A DNA stretch of 64,000 nt from Cristatella mucedo (Eukaryota; Bryozoa; Phylactolaemata; Cristatellidae): positions 3,637,501-3,701,500 of the forward strand of contig WPIO01000036.1 in assembly GCA_009760855.2 (NCBI GenBank), read 5' to 3'. The position numbers were made by a program, and so were the translations under genes. Within the stretch, counting starts at the first letter, position 1. Every line of letters starts with the position of its first letter. Below the pieces are notes generated by a model. It saw only the letters and a list, made by a program, of their open reading frames with translations, was not told where the DNA came from and did not search any database. Below, in pieces: positions 63,032 to 64,000 of this stretch.

Positions 63032-63686
63032 GGACATTTCCACTGGATGTTCCCCCAGAAATTCCCCCCGGACAGTTCCCCCTGGGGCAGGACATTTCCC
63101 CCGGGTATATGGTTTCGGATTTAGGTTTTAGGGTTTTATAGTTTAGGCTTCAGGTTTTTTAGGCTTTAGCGTTTAGGGTTTCGAATTTAGGGTTTGGGGT
63201 TTGGTGTTTAGGGCGGGCTGAGCCTCCGCCGCCTATCTCCACGCTCGTATTCCACGCTTCAATAAGTGCGTATTAGGGCGGAACTAGATCTCTTGAGCTC
63301 GAGGTATACTCATTAGACCTCTGAGGCTTAGCGCTCATTTGCAGGTTTGCGGAGAACGCCGTAGCGGGCGCCCGCTTTGACTGGTACGAACGAGTGCCTG
63401 ACGGCGTCGAGCGGGACCAAGCTCCCTCGGGACCGAACTGTATAACTCGCCGCTGCCGCAACCGCTGCAACCGCCGCCGGTGCTCGCTTCATTAGAAACC
63501 ATCCTTACAATCCGTTCATTCTTCAAATTATAATGAGTTGAATTTATTTTAATAGAGCGTGAACTTCATTTGATCATGTATATATATTCTTACTTATACA
63601 TTCATCAACATAGTGGGGAAATTATTACCCTGTGGGGAAATGTCCTGGGGGGAATGTCCTAGGGTTCACCAAGGGGGGAAATATCC
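63032..63686. mobile_element. 655-bp MITE-like element with CCCC-rich ends
   Basis: Ends GGACATTTCC and (reverse complement) GGATATTTCC, flanked on both sides by TAC (63029-63031, 63687-63689), a possible 3-bp target duplication. Subterminal copies of GGACATTTCCCC lie at 63090-63102 and inverted at 63634-63645. The interior has a TTTAGGG/GGGTTT-rich stretch (63105-63215). No transposase. Non-autonomous DNA transposon is the best guess. Confidence 0.55.
63105..63215 (+). repeat. Degenerate TTTAGGG-like array
   Basis: Repeated TTTAGG, TTTAGGGTTT and GGGTTTGGGGTTT, too degenerate to be a functional telomere, inside the MITE-like element. Confidence 0.8.
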
Positions 63687-63692
63687 TACAAC

Positions 63693-63965
63693 CACTGCTC
63701 GCAGGTCTTCCGGCATGTGCAATTAGGCACTTAAAGTCGATGCAAAACTATGCAGCTTGTCTGCCGTGAATGCAGCCACATTAAACCATATCAAGCACTA
63801 GATTGGCTTCAAGGTTTCGTCGCTCAATTGTGATCCTACATTCTATGGCTTAAGCCTACCTATCGAAACTGGAACTAATTCTTAATTGTGCTAGGCATCG
63901 CGAAGTATTTCTACATTTTCTGACATTTTCCGCTCTTCTGACGAGAGCCACTTATCAGCTTTATC
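63693..63965 (+). mobile_element. Diverged LINE C-terminal fragment
   Basis: GGTCTTCCGGCATGTGCAAT, AAACTATGCAGCTTGTCTGC and GATTGGCTTCAAGGTTTCGT match the segment coding GLPACAI..L, QN.AA.LVCR and RIDFKVLSL. Highly damaged; ends in an AAATAAATAAATAAA run. Confidence 0.7.
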
Positions 63966-64000
63966 TCAAAAATCATAAATAAATAAATAAAAAGTGTGTG

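Overview
The window is animal nuclear DNA. It has spliced genes with GT/AG introns, two recognisable metazoan protein genes, abundant simple repeats, tRNA-derived SINEs and many truncated non-LTR retrotransposons with ATT-repeat tails. Exons are GC-rich and rich in Ala, Ser and Gln runs. I cannot name the species. A repeat-rich invertebrate, perhaps a spiralian such as a free-living flatworm, is a guess only.

Left part (1-10300). A HIPK-family (homeodomain-interacting protein kinase) gene lies on the minus strand. Its first coding exon (4914-6208) carries a Gln/Ala-rich N-terminus and the first part of the kinase domain. It ends at a clear splice donor after the activation loop, and the rest of the gene lies beyond the left edge. 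A splice acceptor 17 bases before the ATG implies upstream non-coding exon(s), probably in one of two CpG-rich blocks at 7650-8640 and 9640-10300.

Middle-left part (10300-24800). This is a graveyard of one L2/CR1-like LINE family with at least eight copies in both orientations. It is mixed with tail-only fragments, tandem repeats, perfect hairpins and SINEs. Two copies 6 kb apart share three in-frame stop codons.

Central and right part (26850-54057, minus strand). A complete SETDB1-type histone H3K9 methyltransferase gene can be assembled by eye as 22 coding exons. All splice phases agree, and the summed CDS is 4431 bases (1476 residues plus stop). Order of parts: low-complexity N-terminus, Tudor domains, Cys motif, MBD, pre-SET, bifurcated SET, post-SET and stop, followed by AATAAA. 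Its introns hold LINE fragments, a decayed Ty3/gypsy integrase, an antisense dynein heavy chain-like exon, SINEs, and two long CTG arrays (31 and 36 units, sense strand) just upstream of two splice acceptors.

Right end (54058-64000). This holds LINE tails and C-terminal fragments, two SINE1 copies, a 23-unit 21-bp minisatellite, a Tc1/mariner transposase remnant, a 52-bp tandem repeat, one unrecognised candidate exon, and a 655-bp element with terminal and subterminal repeats and a telomere-like interior.

The main theme is a transposon-silencing enzyme gene (SETDB1) embedded in, and invaded by, transposons. At least one SINE family shares its 3' end with the resident LINE, as expected for a SINE that borrows LINE machinery.
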